Part shown: in pieces, positions 17,229-25,299 of the stretch
Numbering within the stretch: the first letter of the stretch is position 1
How the letters are laid out: each line of letters begins with the position of its first letter
NCBI RefSeq assembly: GCF_900546705.1
Contig: NZ_URDP01000009.1
Coordinates: forward strand, 1 to 53,677
Direction: 5' to 3'
DNA length: 53,677 nt
DNA from: an uncultured Oscillibacter sp.
Lineage (GTDB): Bacteria > Bacillota > Clostridia > Oscillospirales > Oscillospiraceae
Made by a program: the position numbers and the translations under genes
Notes under the pieces: generated by a model
Seen by the model: only the letters and a program-made list of their open reading frames with translations
Databases searched by the model: none
What the model was told of the DNA's origin: nothing

Positions 17229-18242
17229 TCAAAGGGAAACTTCCTCCAGTCGGACGGGGCGATGCTCCCGGGCCGACCGGGTGCAGGCGATGGCCAGCAC
17301 GGTGGCCCGCAGGGCGTCCTCGCCGCCCACAGGCACGGGGGAATCGTCTTCCACAGCGCGGACAAACTGCCGGATCTCCTCCTGAAAAGCGGGCAGATAC
17401 CGCTCCAGGAAAAACCAGGGAGGACCCTGGCGGCGAATGCCGTCGGCTGTGGCCAGAACGGCGGTGGAGGGGGCGTCGTTTCCGATGGACACGCAGCCCA
17501 GAGAGCCGAACACCTCAGCCCGCTGGTCGTATCCGTAGACCGCCCGGCGGGAGTTGTCAATCACGGCCAGGGCGCCGCCCCGCAGACGCAATACCGCCGC
17601 GGCGGTGTCCACGTCGCCCTCCCGGCCGATGGCCGGGTCGACGAGCACCGATCCGGCGGCATAGACCTCTTCCACCTCACAGCCGGAGAGAAAGCGGACC
17701 ATGTCCAGATCGTGGACCGTCATATCCAGAAACAATCCGCCGGAAGAGCGCACGAATTTTGCAGTGGGCGGCTCGGAGTCCCTGGAGCAGATCTTGACCA
17801 TCTGCACCGACCCGACCTTCCCGTCCTGCACAGCCTGGTGGAGGGCCTGGAAATTGTGGTCAAAACGGCGGTTGAATCCCACTTGGTATTTTAACCCCGA
17901 GCGGCTTGCCGCGTCAATGACCGTTTGGATTTTAACAAGCGAAAGATCCACCGGTTTTTCGCAGAAAACGTGCTTGCCGGCCGCCAGTGCCTCCAGGGAG
18001 ATGGCGGCGTGGGTGTCCGAGGGGGAGCAGATGAGCACGGCGTCGATCTGGGGGTCCCGGAGTACCTCCCGGTAGTCCTGCGTCAGCACCTGCGCACCGG
18101 CCTCCTGCGCCAGGCGCTGGATTTCGGGCCGCAGGTGCGGCGCGGCGATGGCACGGATGCGGGCACCGGGGACGCCGGAGACGATGCCTTGGATGTGGAC
18201 GCGGCCCATGCGGCCGGCGCCGATGATGCCGAGCTGGAGCAT
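17229..18242 (-). CDS. Gfo/Idh/MocA-family dehydrogenase, IolG-like
   Basis: 337 aa. The Rossmann start LGIIGAGRMGRVHIQGI and CEKPVDL (near residue 95, catalytic Lys) define the family. VGFNRRFDHNFQAL, SGGLFLDMTVHDLDMVRFL (catalytic Asp/His pair) and VIDNSRRAVYGYDQRAEVFGS closely resemble inositol 2-dehydrogenase. It probably oxidises a cyclic or linear polyol with NAD. The rest of the iol pathway (iolE, iolD, iolB) is not here, so the substrate may be something other than myo-inositol. It lies between the transketolase pair and the permuted mutase. Confidence 0.88.
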   Translation of the reverse strand: MLQLGIIGAGRMGRVHIQGIVSGVPGARIRAIAAPHLRPEIQRLAQEAGAQVLTQDYREVLRDPQIDAVLICSPSDTHAAISLEALAAGKHVFCEKPVDLSLVKIQTVIDAASRSGLKYQVGFNRRFDHNFQALHQAVQDGKVGSVQMVKICSRDSEPPTAKFVRSSGGLFLDMTVHDLDMVRFLSGCEVEEVYAAGSVLVDPAIGREGDVDTAAAVLRLRGGALAVIDNSRRAVYGYDQRAEVFGSLGCVSIGNDAPSTAVLATADGIRRQGPPWFFLERYLPAFQEEIRQFVRAVEDDSPVPVGGEDALRATVLAIACTRSAREHRPVRLEEVSL

Positions 18243-18297
18243 AAAAGCCTCCTTCTCACCTGTGCCCGGAGCGGAGGATCCGCCCCGGGCAGGTATC

Positions 18298-19866
18298 TTA
18301 GCTGTACTGGGCGCCCACGCCGTCCACCATGGCGTCGTAGGCCCGCTTGACCTTGTCGTAGTTTTTGTCCCGGTCCAGGGCCACGCCCCGGCCCACGCCG
18401 TCGACGATGTACCCGGCGCCGGCGTCCTCCAGGGCCTGGTCCAGCTCGCCCAGCAGCGCCGGGGCGGAGCCGGGATCGGTGGAGCGGCCGTCGAAGATCA
18501 CGTGGACGAAGACCCGGTCCAGCCCGGCGTCGTGGGCCATGCGGCAGATGGACACGGCATAGTCCATAGACCCGTGGGAGGACTTGTGGGTCAGGAGCAT
18601 AATGAGGTGCAGGGCGGAGCCGTGCTGGAGGGCGTGCCGGATGGCTTCCAGGAACACGGGATTTTTCTGGAAGCTGCCGTCCTTCACGGCGGTGTCCAGT
18701 CGGACGTCATCCTGCATGACCGTCCGCCCGGCGCCCAGGTTGGTGTGTCCGGCCTCAGAGTTGCCGGCCTTGCCCTCGCCCAGGCCCACGTAAGTGCCGG
18801 AGGCGTGGAGGCGGCACCAGGACTCCTTGGCAAGCAGACTGTCCCAGTAGGGGGTGTCGGCCAGATGGATGGCGTCGCCCTCATCGCCCCCTCCCAGGCC
18901 CCAGCCGTCGCAGATGATGAGCAGCATTTTCCGGCCCTCACCGAAGTCGTGGCCCCGGACCAGGGAGGTGCCGGTCATCTCCGGCGGCTTCGGGATGCCC
19001 ATGACCTCCAGCACCGTGGGAGCCACGTCCCCCAGGCACCCGTCCCGCAGCTCCAGTCGGTCGGGACTGGCGGGGTCCATCAGCACGAAGGGCACCAGGT
19101 TGGTAGTGTGGGCGCCGTGGGGCTTCCCGGCGGCGGTGTAGAGCTGTTCGATGTTGCCGTGGTCGGCGGTGACCGCCACCACGTAGCCCTTGGCCAGGGC
19201 GTCGCTGACCACCAGCTCCAGGGCACGGCTCACGTGGCCGCAGGCTTCGATTTTGGCGGCGGTGTTCTGGGTGTGACCGATGACGTCGCCGTTTGCGAAA
19301 TTGGTGACCACGAAGTCGTATTTGCCCAGGGCCTCGGTTACTTTTCGGGCCACCTGGGGCAGTGACAGCTCCGGCTTCTGGTCAAAGTCGATGCCCTTGG
19401 GGGAGGGGACGCACACATCGTCCTCACCGGGGAAGGGGTCGTTTTCGCCGCCGTTGAAGAAGAAGGTCACATGGGCAAACTTCTCCGACTCGGCGCAGTG
19501 AAATTGCCGTTTGCCCGCCTGGGAGAGCACCTGGGCCAACGGCCGGACCACATGGGCGGGTGCAAAAGCCACCGGCAGGTTTTTGAATTTTTCATGGTAG
19601 AGGGTCAGAATGGAGAAATACAGCCCCTGGAGTTCGTGCCGCTCCACCGGATGGAAGTCCGGCTCGGTGAAAAGCTCCGTCAGCTCAATCTCCCGCTCGC
19701 CCCGGCGGCAGCAGAAGACCACGGCATCGTTGTCGTGGACCGTACCGGCGGGCGCGCCGCTTTCCGTCAGTACCATGGGTTCAAGATGGTAGTCGTCCAT
19801 CCCCTGGGCATAGGCTTTGCGCACGGCATTTGCCAGCCGGGCGCCGCCCCGATCGATTTGTGACAT
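18298..19866 (-). CDS. Circularly permuted cofactor-independent phosphoglycerate mutase homologue
   Basis: 522 aa in one open frame with AAGGAGGCG before the ATG. All blocks of GpmI are present but rotated. Residues 1-302 match the C-terminal part: substrate Arg pair CRRGER (R55, R58), ESEKFAHVTFFFNGG (K129), metal residues NGDVIGH (D194, H198), TADHGN (D235, H236), H253, ending EMTGTSL. After a 10-residue linker, 312-522 match the N-terminal part: IICDGWG (D320), the nucleophile block GKAGNSEAGH (S370), H431, FDGRST and GRGVALDRD. The cut falls in the phosphotransferase domain. The usual SDGGVHSH reads THKSSHGS and GRYY reads GRGV, so substrate choice may differ. It probably catalyses phospho-transfer on a glycerate-like acid; mutase or phosphatase activity is inferred. 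Confidence 0.88.
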   Translation of the reverse strand: MSQIDRGGARLANAVRKAYAQGMDDYHLEPMVLTESGAPAGTVHDNDAVVFCCRRGEREIELTELFTEPDFHPVERHELQGLYFSILTLYHEKFKNLPVAFAPAHVVRPLAQVLSQAGKRQFHCAESEKFAHVTFFFNGGENDPFPGEDDVCVPSPKGIDFDQKPELSLPQVARKVTEALGKYDFVVTNFANGDVIGHTQNTAAKIEACGHVSRALELVVSDALAKGYVVAVTADHGNIEQLYTAAGKPHGAHTTNLVPFVLMDPASPDRLELRDGCLGDVAPTVLEVMGIPKPPEMTGTSLVRGHDFGEGRKMLLIICDGWGLGGGDEGDAIHLADTPYWDSLLAKESWCRLHASGTYVGLGEGKAGNSEAGHTNLGAGRTVMQDDVRLDTAVKDGSFQKNPVFLEAIRHALQHGSALHLIMLLTHKSSHGSMDYAVSICRMAHDAGLDRVFVHVIFDGRSTDPGSAPALLGELDQALEDAGAGYIVDGVGRGVALDRDKNYDKVKRAYDAMVDGVGAQYS

Positions 19867-19909
19867 GGGTTACGCCTCCTTCATCTGCAATCAAACGTGA
19901 ACGGGTAGG

Positions 19910-20647
19910 TCATACCAGCGGCGGCAGCAGGTCCAGAATCTGCCGGAAGTCCTCGATAACGGCATCGGGCCGGTTGTCCTCATTGAAGCGGATGGGATGC
20001 TTTTTCTCCGGAGAGTCGAAGATGATGTTGTAGCCGATGCCGGCAGCCTTGGCGCCGGGAATGTCCCGCTTGATGTTGTCCGCCACGGACACACACTCCG
20101 CCGCCGTGACGCCCAGCTCCCGGCAGGCCATGTCGTAGATCTCGCCGCAGGGCTTGCGCAGATGGCACACGGAAGAGAGCACCACGCAGTCGAAATATTG
20201 GTCCAGTCCGTCTTCCTCCAGCCAGTCGGGCACCTCGTGTTCACCGATCAGGTTGGAGATGATGCCCAGCTTGTAGCCCCGCTGGTGGAGGGTGCGGATG
20301 ACCTCGGCGCCGCCGTCCACCACCACCCGGCGGCCCTTGCTCTGGCGGTACTGGAAGCTCAGCTCATGGCAGACCTGGCGGATGCGCTGGCGGTCGTAGT
20401 CCGGCAGCAGCCACTTGCACCACAGCTCCTCATCCCCGGACTCCTTGTTTTCGCCCAGAGCCCAGTCCCGGTAGGGCGCATAGCGCTCCTCCACCAGCTG
20501 GTAGAACTCCTCATAGGGCAGATCTGTACCGGCGATTTCCGCCAGCTTGCGGCGGGCGTGGCGCATATAGGGCTCCTCCAAAAGCGCAATGCGAAGCGTG
20601 CCGCCCAGGTCGAAGAACACGGCTTTGAACGTACTTGCTTTTTCCAT
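19910..20647 (-). CDS. HAD-superfamily hydrolase, first gene of the LacI-controlled operon
   Basis: 245 aa from the ATG at 20647, preceded by AAGGAGG. The HAD core has motif I VFFDLGGTL near residues 10-18, a helical cap, motif II IISNLIG near 123, the motif III Lys in HLRKPCGEIYD near 160 and motif IV SVADNIKRDIPGAKAAGI near 180. The second Asp of the usual DxD is Gly, a change seen in many HAD-IA proteins that may alter or weaken phosphatase action. Probably it dephosphorylates an intermediate or by-product of the pathway encoded downstream. Confidence 0.87.
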   Translation of the reverse strand: MEKASTFKAVFFDLGGTLRIALLEEPYMRHARRKLAEIAGTDLPYEEFYQLVEERYAPYRDWALGENKESGDEELWCKWLLPDYDRQRIRQVCHELSFQYRQSKGRRVVVDGGAEVIRTLHQRGYKLGIISNLIGEHEVPDWLEEDGLDQYFDCVVLSSVCHLRKPCGEIYDMACRELGVTAAECVSVADNIKRDIPGAKAAGIGYNIIFDSPEKKHPIRFNEDNRPDAVIEDFRQILDLLPPLV

Positions 20648-20762
20648 GACAAAGTGCCTCCTTATTGAACTGCGTGCCCGAGTGCCGTCGGTGCACACCC
20701 CGGGAAAACGTGGGCAGGGCGGGGACGCGCCGCGGCCGTCGGAGACGGCTGTGGAAACGGAG

Positions 20763-20776
20763 TGTAAACGTTTGCA
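20763..20776. promoter_or_regulatory. LacI-family operator in the left arm
   Basis: TGTAAACGTTTGCA fits the LacI/CcpA-type pattern TGNAANCGNTTNCA at every fixed base. It lies about 10-23 bases after the predicted start of the leftward transcript. The local LacI protein is the obvious ligand. CcpA is an alternative because the patterns overlap. Confidence 0.7.
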
Positions 20777-20792
20777 ATTTTTTCGCAGTTTT

Positions 20793-20822
20793 ATTCTAAA
20801 ATATCGCCGGGAGAATTGTCAA
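20793..20822 (-). promoter_or_regulatory. Promoter of the leftward catabolic operon
   Basis: On the minus strand, -35 TTGACA (20817-20822), 18 bp, -10 TAGAAT (20793-20798). It drives the HAD gene and the five genes after it. The 20648-21017 gap holds only this promoter, the lacI promoter and two operators, as far as I can see. Confidence 0.7.
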
Positions 20823-20893
20823 TATACCAAATGCCGAAGAGTTGGGGCGTTTTTTGCCTTTCTGCCTAATGACCCCGGAAAGACAGATTCGTA

Positions 20894-20922
20894 TTGACAT
20901 TACAGGAAAAATCAGATATTCT
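20894..20922 (+). promoter_or_regulatory. Promoter of the lacI-type gene
   Basis: -35 TTGACA (20894-20899), exactly 17 bp, -10 TATTCT (20917-20922). An operator follows about 50 bp later, within the leader. Confidence 0.65.
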
Positions 20923-20974
20923 TTTCATAGACATTCTGTTGCTGAACAGGCGGGAGCCTGTTTTGAAAATGAAA

Positions 20975-20988
20975 CGGAAACGTTTGCG
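20975..20988. promoter_or_regulatory. LacI-family operator in the right arm
   Basis: CGGAAACGTTTGCG shares the ten-base core AAACGTTTGC with the left-arm operator. It lies between the lacI promoter and its start codon, a position fitting roadblock-type autoregulation and looping with the other site 212 bp away. Confidence 0.6.
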
Positions 20989-21017
20989 ATTCTTGCCGGC
21001 CAAAAGGATGGTCAACT

Positions 21018-22019
21018 ATGAAAAATGTAACATTAAAGGATGTGGCCAAGGCGGCAGGCGTATCCTACGCCACGGTTTCCCGTGCGCTCTCCGGCAGCCC
21101 CCAGATCGGCAGGGACACCCGGGAGCGGATCATCAAGCTTTGCGACGAGATGGGGTATACCACCAACTATGTGGCCCGCTCCATGGTCATGAAAAAGACG
21201 GACCTGATCGGCCTGGTGGTGCCCTCCATCGACAACCAGTTTATGTCGGAACTGGCGTACTACGCGGAAATGAGCGCCCGCTCCCACGGATATAACATCA
21301 TGCTGTGCAACTCCGGACCGGATCTCAAGCAGGAAAAGACGGTGGTCAAGCTGCTGCTGGGCCGTCAGGTGGACGGCATCCTCATCGTCCCCCAGAGCCC
21401 GGATACCTACGAGAATATCCGGGCTTTCACCGACCAGGTACCCACGGTGTTTTTGTCGGAGAACCTGCGGGACCAGCCCCAGAGCTATGTGGCCGTGGAC
21501 AACAGCCACGGCACCTACATCGGCACCAAGTACCTCTATGAGCTGGGCCACCGGGATATTCTCTATTTCGGCCGCCGTCACTCCACCACCCACCAGCTGC
21601 GGGCGGAGGGGTACATGAAGGCCTGCCGGGAGCTGAACCTGCGGGAGCAGTACTTCAACAGTGAGTTTCCCCGCTCCTCCATCACCAACGGCTATCAGCT
21701 GGCCCGGGAGCTGTTCTCCAAGCCCATTACCTACACGGCCATCTTCGCCTCCACGGACTCCAACGCCCTGGGCATTTTAAAGGCCGCGGACGAGATGCAC
21801 ATCGATATCCCCCGGCAGCTGAGCCTGATCGGCTTTGACAATATCCCCTCCACGGCGCTGCCCCGCATTGAGCTGACCACCATTGAACAGCCCAAGCGGG
21901 AGATGGCGGTGCAGGCGGTGGATATGCTGCGGGACAAAATAGAAAACGGGACCCAGGGCTACGTGCATCAGATATTGATGCCGGGCCTTGTCAAGCGGAG
22001 TACGTGCCAGCCCCTGTGA
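21018..22019 (+). CDS. LacI-family transcriptional regulator
   Basis: 333 aa. Residues 3-25 are the helix-turn-helix (VTLKDVAKAAGVSYATVSRAL), then the hinge helix region and a periplasmic-binding-protein-like sensor domain (LIGLVVPSIDNQFMSELA; VDGILIVPQ; IFASTDSNALGILKAADE; LSLIGFDNIPSTALPRIELTTIEQP). It probably represses both arms of this divergent locus through the two AAACGTTTGC sites and is released by a sugar or intermediate. The effector cannot be deduced. It is followed by the PHP and PfkB genes in the same direction. Confidence 0.93.
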   Translation: MKNVTLKDVAKAAGVSYATVSRALSGSPQIGRDTRERIIKLCDEMGYTTNYVARSMVMKKTDLIGLVVPSIDNQFMSELAYYAEMSARSHGYNIMLCNSGPDLKQEKTVVKLLLGRQVDGILIVPQSPDTYENIRAFTDQVPTVFLSENLRDQPQSYVAVDNSHGTYIGTKYLYELGHRDILYFGRRHSTTHQLRAEGYMKACRELNLREQYFNSEFPRSSITNGYQLARELFSKPITYTAIFASTDSNALGILKAADEMHIDIPRQLSLIGFDNIPSTALPRIELTTIEQPKREMAVQAVDMLRDKIENGTQGYVHQILMPGLVKRSTCQPL

Positions 22020-22092
22020 GGCGGCGCACCGCGTGTTGGAATACGGCGCCCGGACCCGGGCGCGAACGATTTTGAAGGGAGCGGAACAAACA

Positions 22093-22821
22093 ATGAACGG
22101 TTATCTGTATGATCCCCACACCCACACGGCGGAAACCAGCAAGTGCGGACACCTGAACGCCGCCGATGTGGTGGACCGGTATGTCCGCCACGGCTTTTCC
22201 GGCCTGGTGGTGACGGATCACCTGCATCCGGAGTACCTTTCCCGGATCGACGTGGACCACAACTGGGATCATGTGATGGACCACTATCTTTCCGGCTACC
22301 ATGCCTCCAAGGCCCGGGGTGACCAGGTGGGCCTGGACGTGATATTGGGCGCGGAGCTGCGCTTCCCGGAAAACGACAATGACTACTTGGTCTACGGCAT
22401 TGACGAGCAGTGGCTCCGGTCCAACCCCTATATGTGCTGCATGAGCGCCCAGGAATTCTACGACAAGTTCCACGACCAGGTGCTCATCATCCACGCCCAT
22501 CCCTTCCGGGAGGGCAGCGCCCCCGTTCAGGAGACGGCGGTCCACGGCGCGGAGATCATCAACGGCAACCCCCGCCACGATAACCACAACGACCTGGCCC
22601 TGGCGCTGTGCCGGCGGCACCCGGAGTACTACCGCCTGGCCGGCTCCGACACCCACCGGGACGGGGATGAGGCCCGTGCGGGCGTGGTGCTGGCCGAGCG
22701 GGTGCACGATTCCTACGCCTACAAGGCCATGATCGAGTCCGGCCGCTTCCACCTGTGGAGCCCGGAGTTTGAGTCCTTTGTGGAGGCCGACGAGGCCATG
22801 CGGAAAGGAGAGGCAAAATGA
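22093..22821 (+). CDS. PHP-domain metal-dependent phosphoesterase
   Basis: 242 aa from the ATG at 22093, with GAAGGGAGCGG about 10 nt upstream. PHP motifs in order: DPHTHT (residues 7-12), VTDHLHPE (near 46), GAELRF (near 91), IIHAHPF (near 135), AGSDTHRDGDE (near 180), giving the His/Asp/Glu set for a multi-metal site. Such proteins hydrolyse phosphoesters of small molecules or act as histidinol-phosphatase-like enzymes. Its stop overlaps the PfkB start, so the two proteins are probably made together and may act on the same phosphorylated compound. Confidence 0.87.
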   Translation: MNGYLYDPHTHTAETSKCGHLNAADVVDRYVRHGFSGLVVTDHLHPEYLSRIDVDHNWDHVMDHYLSGYHASKARGDQVGLDVILGAELRFPENDNDYLVYGIDEQWLRSNPYMCCMSAQEFYDKFHDQVLIIHAHPFREGSAPVQETAVHGAEIINGNPRHDNHNDLALALCRRHPEYYRLAGSDTHRDGDEARAGVVLAERVHDSYAYKAMIESGRFHLWSPEFESFVEADEAMRKGEAK

Positions 22822-23696
22822 GTCAGTATGATTCCCTGATTATCGGCGAGGTTGCTCAGGACACCAATGTGGATTACGACGGCACCGTGGTGAAGGCCAT
22901 CGGCGGCGCGGTGTACTACTCCGGCTTCGCGGCGGCCAATATGGGCCATAAGATCGCGGTGCTGCCCAAGGCGGATACCCGCGCGGTGGATCTGAAGGCG
23001 GCTTTTGCGGCGGCCCCCAACATCACCGTTTATCCCCTCCACAGCGATACGTCCTTTGTGACGAAGAACGTCTACCACACGGCGGACCGGGAGCGGCGCA
23101 CCTCCACGGTGGACAGTATGATTACCCCCTACCGCCCGGAGGAGGTGCCCGACATCGACGCGGCCATCTGGCATCTGGCAGGCCTGGCAGCCGGTGACAT
23201 CCCCGACGAGATGATCCCCTTTGCGGCGCAGCACGCCATGGTGGCCATCGACGTGCAGACCATGCTCCGCTGCGTGGAAAACGGCGGCATGGTGTACCAC
23301 GACTGGGCGAAAAAGAAAGAGATGCTGCCCTACATCCGGTTTTTGAAGACCGACGCGGCGGAGGCCCAGATCCTCACCGGCACGGAGGATCGTGCCCAGG
23401 CGGCCCGGATGCTCTGCGACTGGGGCGCCAAGGAGGTGCTCATCACCCACAACTCCGAGGTGCTGGTCTACGACGGCAAGGAGATCTACACCTGCCCCAT
23501 CAAGGCCCGGAACCTGTCCGGCCGCACCGGCCGGGGGGACACCACGTTTGCCTGCTACATCACGGAGCGGCTCACCTGCGACGTGCCCACCGCCCTGCGC
23601 ACCGCTACGGCGCTGGTCTCCTTGAAGATGGAGACGCCGGGCCCCTATATGGGCACCCGGGCGGACGTGGAGGATTACATCAAGGAATTTTACTGA
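22818..23696 (+). CDS. PfkB/ribokinase-family carbohydrate kinase
   Basis: 292 aa. IGGAVYYSGFAAANMGHKIAVLPKAD (residues 28-53) is the substrate-binding glycine motif. LSGRTGRGDTTFACYI (233-248) is the C-terminal ATP/anion-hole motif, with the catalytic base at D241. The usual GAGD is GRGD, an unusual change in the anion hole that may reflect a different substrate or a weak kinase. It is coupled to the PHP gene by an ATGA overlap and ends the rightward arm. It probably phosphorylates a sugar, polyol or sugar acid in the pathway. Confidence 0.87.
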   Translation: MSQYDSLIIGEVAQDTNVDYDGTVVKAIGGAVYYSGFAAANMGHKIAVLPKADTRAVDLKAAFAAAPNITVYPLHSDTSFVTKNVYHTADRERRTSTVDSMITPYRPEEVPDIDAAIWHLAGLAAGDIPDEMIPFAAQHAMVAIDVQTMLRCVENGGMVYHDWAKKKEMLPYIRFLKTDAAEAQILTGTEDRAQAARMLCDWGAKEVLITHNSEVLVYDGKEIYTCPIKARNLSGRTGRGDTTFACYITERLTCDVPTALRTATALVSLKMETPGPYMGTRADVEDYIKEFY

Positions 23697-23704
23697 TACA
23701 AGAA

Positions 23705-23738
23705 AAAGACGCCGCCCGGCCGGGCGGCGTCTTTTTTT
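23705..23738. terminator. Bidirectional terminator
   Basis: Perfect 15-bp stem with no spacer (23705-23719 with 23720-23734) flanked by A and T runs, between the convergent PfkB and MATE genes. Confidence 0.9.
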
Positions 23739-23742
23739 GCGG

Positions 23743-25116
23743 TCATTTGCGCAAATGGACGGCGGCGTCCACATCGGCGGGCATCCGCCGCAGGACGTAG
23801 AGCTGGATGGGGATTGCGCTGATGAGGGTCAGCAGATCGGAGGCGGACTGGGTCATCTCCACGCCCAGGAAGCCCAGCGTGTGAGAGAGCAGGAACACCA
23901 GGGGAATGAAGAACACGCCCTGGCGCGCCATGGCCAAAAACGTGGCGGGGACCGTCTTGCCGATGGTCTGGAGCATCATGTTGCTCATGACAATCCAGCC
24001 CTGGAAGCAGAAGGTGACGCACTGGAAGCGCAGGGCGGCGGCACCGTAGGCGATGACGTCCGGGTCGTCCTGGAACAGGGCGATCAGCTGGGGGGAGATG
24101 ATAAAGCCCACCACGCTGACGGCCAGCAAAAAGCAGGTGGAGGCCTTGACGCAGAACCAGAAGCCCGCCTTCACGCGGCTGTAGAGCCCGGCGCCGTAGT
24201 TGAAGCCGCACACGGGCTGGAAGCCCTGTCCGAAGCCGATCATGGCGCTGCCGCCGAACATGGTGATGCGCTGGACGATGCCCATGGCGGCGATGGCGGT
24301 GTCCCCGTAGGGGCCGGCGGCCTGATTGAGGCAGATGGTGGCCACGGAGGCCAGGCCTTGCCGGCCCAGGGAGGGCAGGCCGCCCTTGACGATCATGGCG
24401 TAGTAGGCGGGTTTGAGCTGGACCTTGGAGATGTGGATCTTCAGGTTGCCGCCCCGGGCGCAGCCGGCCAGCAGCAGGCAGAAGCTGATGAACTGGCTGA
24501 TGATGGTGGCCCAGGCGGCGCCGGAGACGCCCAGGTCCATCCAGAAGATCATAATGGGGTCCAGGACGATGTTCAGCACGGCACCGGAGGTGATGCCCAC
24601 CATGGCGTAGGCGGCACTGCCCTGGAAGCGAAGCTGATTGTTGAGCACCAGGGAGGCGGTCATCCAGGGGGCGCCGAAGAGGATGATCCGCAGATAAGCC
24701 CGGGAGTAGGGCAGGATGGTGGGGGTGGAGCCCAGGAGCGTGGCCAGGGGCGTCAGGAAGATCTGACCCACCACGCAGATGAGAATTCCGGCGGTCAGGG
24801 CGGAGAAAAAGCCGGTGGCGGCCATGTTTTCCGCCTCATCCAGGTGCTGCTTGCCCAGCTCCCGGGAGATGAAGTTGCCGCTGCCGTGGCCGAAGAAAAA
24901 GCCGATGGCCTGGATGATGGCCATGAGGGAAAAGACCACGCCCACGGCGCCGGTGGCGCTGGGGTTTTTCAGCATGCCCACAAAGAACGTGTCCGCCATG
25001 TTGTAAAAGGAAGTCACCAGCATGCTGATGATGCACGGCAGAGCCAGGCGGCAGACCAGATGGCCCACGGGGGTCTGTGTCATCTCCCGGAATTTTTGCT
25101 CCTGCTTTTCGTCCAT
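23743..25116 (-). CDS. MATE-family multidrug/Na+ antiporter
   Basis: 457 aa, twelve predicted membrane segments. The DinF/NorM-type N-terminus PVGHLVCRLALPCIISMLVTSFYNMADTFFVGML and the repeat-half signature GFGQGFQPVCGFNYGA in the middle are typical. The ATG at 25116 follows GAGGTG. The upstream frame has no ribosome site. It exports cationic compounds or other metabolites at the expense of Na+ or H+. Substrate unknown. A TATAAT hexamer lies about 50 bp upstream on the minus strand. Confidence 0.92.
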   Translation of the reverse strand: MDEKQEQKFREMTQTPVGHLVCRLALPCIISMLVTSFYNMADTFFVGMLKNPSATGAVGVVFSLMAIIQAIGFFFGHGSGNFISRELGKQHLDEAENMAATGFFSALTAGILICVVGQIFLTPLATLLGSTPTILPYSRAYLRIILFGAPWMTASLVLNNQLRFQGSAAYAMVGITSGAVLNIVLDPIMIFWMDLGVSGAAWATIISQFISFCLLLAGCARGGNLKIHISKVQLKPAYYAMIVKGGLPSLGRQGLASVATICLNQAAGPYGDTAIAAMGIVQRITMFGGSAMIGFGQGFQPVCGFNYGAGLYSRVKAGFWFCVKASTCFLLAVSVVGFIISPQLIALFQDDPDVIAYGAAALRFQCVTFCFQGWIVMSNMMLQTIGKTVPATFLAMARQGVFFIPLVFLLSHTLGFLGVEMTQSASDLLTLISAIPIQLYVLRRMPADVDAAVHLRK

Positions 25117-25299
25117 GGAATACACCTCGCAGAGTTTTTGTATTTTTCCCGTATTTTTAACAAAATTATAACACAGCCCGGGGCGACGGAAAAGACATAT
25201 TTCCGGAAAACGCCGCACGGGGCCATGCCCGGCGGCATAGAATGGGCATACCCGGAGACAGATGGCCGGGATTTGACATCAGGAAGTGAGGGAACTGTC

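Noticed and set aside
14086..18242. Assignment of the locus to transketolase-type sulfoglycolysis or to the iol pathway
   Set aside because: Some parts fit (split transketolase, aldehyde reductase, IolG-like enzyme) but the sulfosugar isomerases and exporters, or iolE/iolD/iolB, are missing, so neither name is justified.
23737..25299. Upstream extension of the Cys-rich protein to a 627-aa frame
   Set aside because: The extension is antisense to the MATE gene. The real product begins at the TTG with a ribosome site at 25300.
25199..25299. A sporulation sigma-factor promoter (CATAGAAT) before the Cys-rich gene
   Set aside because: The -10-like sequence resembles a SigE site but no matching -35 was found, so a sporulation link is not supported.
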